Shown one piece after another: positions 63,942 through 64,000 of a stretch of DNA of 64,000 bases. The stretch is from Neobacillus niacini (GTDB lineage: Bacteria; Bacillota; Bacilli; Bacillales; Cytobacillaceae): NCBI RefSeq assembly GCF_030817595.1, contig NZ_JAUSZN010000001.1, positions 1,062,001 to 1,126,000 on the forward strand, in the 5' to 3' direction. Every line of letters begins with the position of its first letter. The stretch's first letter is position 1. The notes beneath the pieces were generated by a model. The model saw nothing but the letters and a program-made list of their open reading frames with translations. It searched no databases and was not told where the DNA came from. Position numbers and translations under genes: made by a program.

Positions 63942-64000
63942 AAAAGACTCATACACTCTTTCTGTCTGGTTTCTCTTATCTCGTCTTGGTGTTTTTATAC
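63938..64000 (+). CDS. potC: ABC transporter permease (PotC type), truncated by window end
   Basis: ATG 63938 overlaps the potB stop (ATGA). AAAGGTGG lies 8 bp before. Only 21 residues are visible: MKKTHTLFLSGFSYLVLVFL, the start of a membrane helix. Identity as the second permease is inferred from operon order. Confidence 0.65.
   Translation, partial: MKKTHTLFLSGFSYLVLVFLY

Overview
The window is a low-GC, Gram-positive, endospore-forming chromosome, most likely a Bacillaceae member close to Bacillus, Neobacillus or Peribacillus. The evidence is a spore-germination receptor locus (gerA, gerC, gerB types) at the left edge, strong AGGAGG-type ribosome binding sites, TTG/GTG starts, lipobox lipoproteins, and typical Bacillus families (PaiB, YczE, Rph, HxlR, DinB, DUF3231, CBO0543). 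I cannot name a species.

Layout. 0-11 kb: germination genes with a frameshifted gerB, an NAD(P)-binding protein, an IS1182-type remnant, a MATE exporter, a secreted GH3 glycosidase behind a cre-like site, and an orphan TubZ/FtsZ-like GTPase divergent from a low-molecular-weight tyrosine phosphatase. 11-24 kb: mostly minus-strand small accessory genes (VOC protein, membrane proteins, lipoproteins, a broken Imm11-like gene, acetyltransferase, DinB), then an MFS exporter, a flavin monooxygenase with its MarR regulator and three matching operator palindromes, and a divergent HxlR/oxidoreductase pair. 24-32 kb: two unrelated group II introns interleaved with three CBO0543-type membrane proteins and a small membrane peptide. 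32-43 kb: stress and redox genes (LtrA, FMN reductase, isochorismatase-like hydrolase, polyamine-type acetyltransferase with PaiB, YczE, DJ-1/PfpI with a WYL regulator) among many genes broken by a single lesion. 43-52 kb: an IS110/IS1111-type element, a class A penicillin-binding protein, an IS3 element, and a large Ig-like surface protein. 52-64 kb: a tidier region with a CBS-HEPN protein, rifampin phosphotransferase, a second MATE exporter, an endonuclease/phosphatase-fold protein, a lipoprotein and the start of a spermidine/putrescine potABC operon.

Two themes stand out. First, a degenerate repeat of about 90 bp recurs about 20 times between 12 and 52 kb. Many copies lie within 1-60 bp after the stop codon of a minus-strand gene, in one orientation, and carry a hairpin plus U-tract, so the repeat looks like a dispersed terminator cassette. 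Both group II introns sit inside copies of it, and the class C intron is placed directly after the copy's hairpin. Second, the window holds about a dozen broken genes, most with exactly one in-frame stop or one 1-nt indel. That means either recent accessory-gene decay or local sequence errors.

Functional links I can support: MarR with LLM monooxygenase and possibly the MFS exporter; HxlR with the divergent oxidoreductase; a WYL regulator with DJ-1 through a perfect 12-bp inverted repeat; PaiB with a polyamine-type acetyltransferase. None of these is experimentally shown here. No rRNA, tRNA or CRISPR array was seen.
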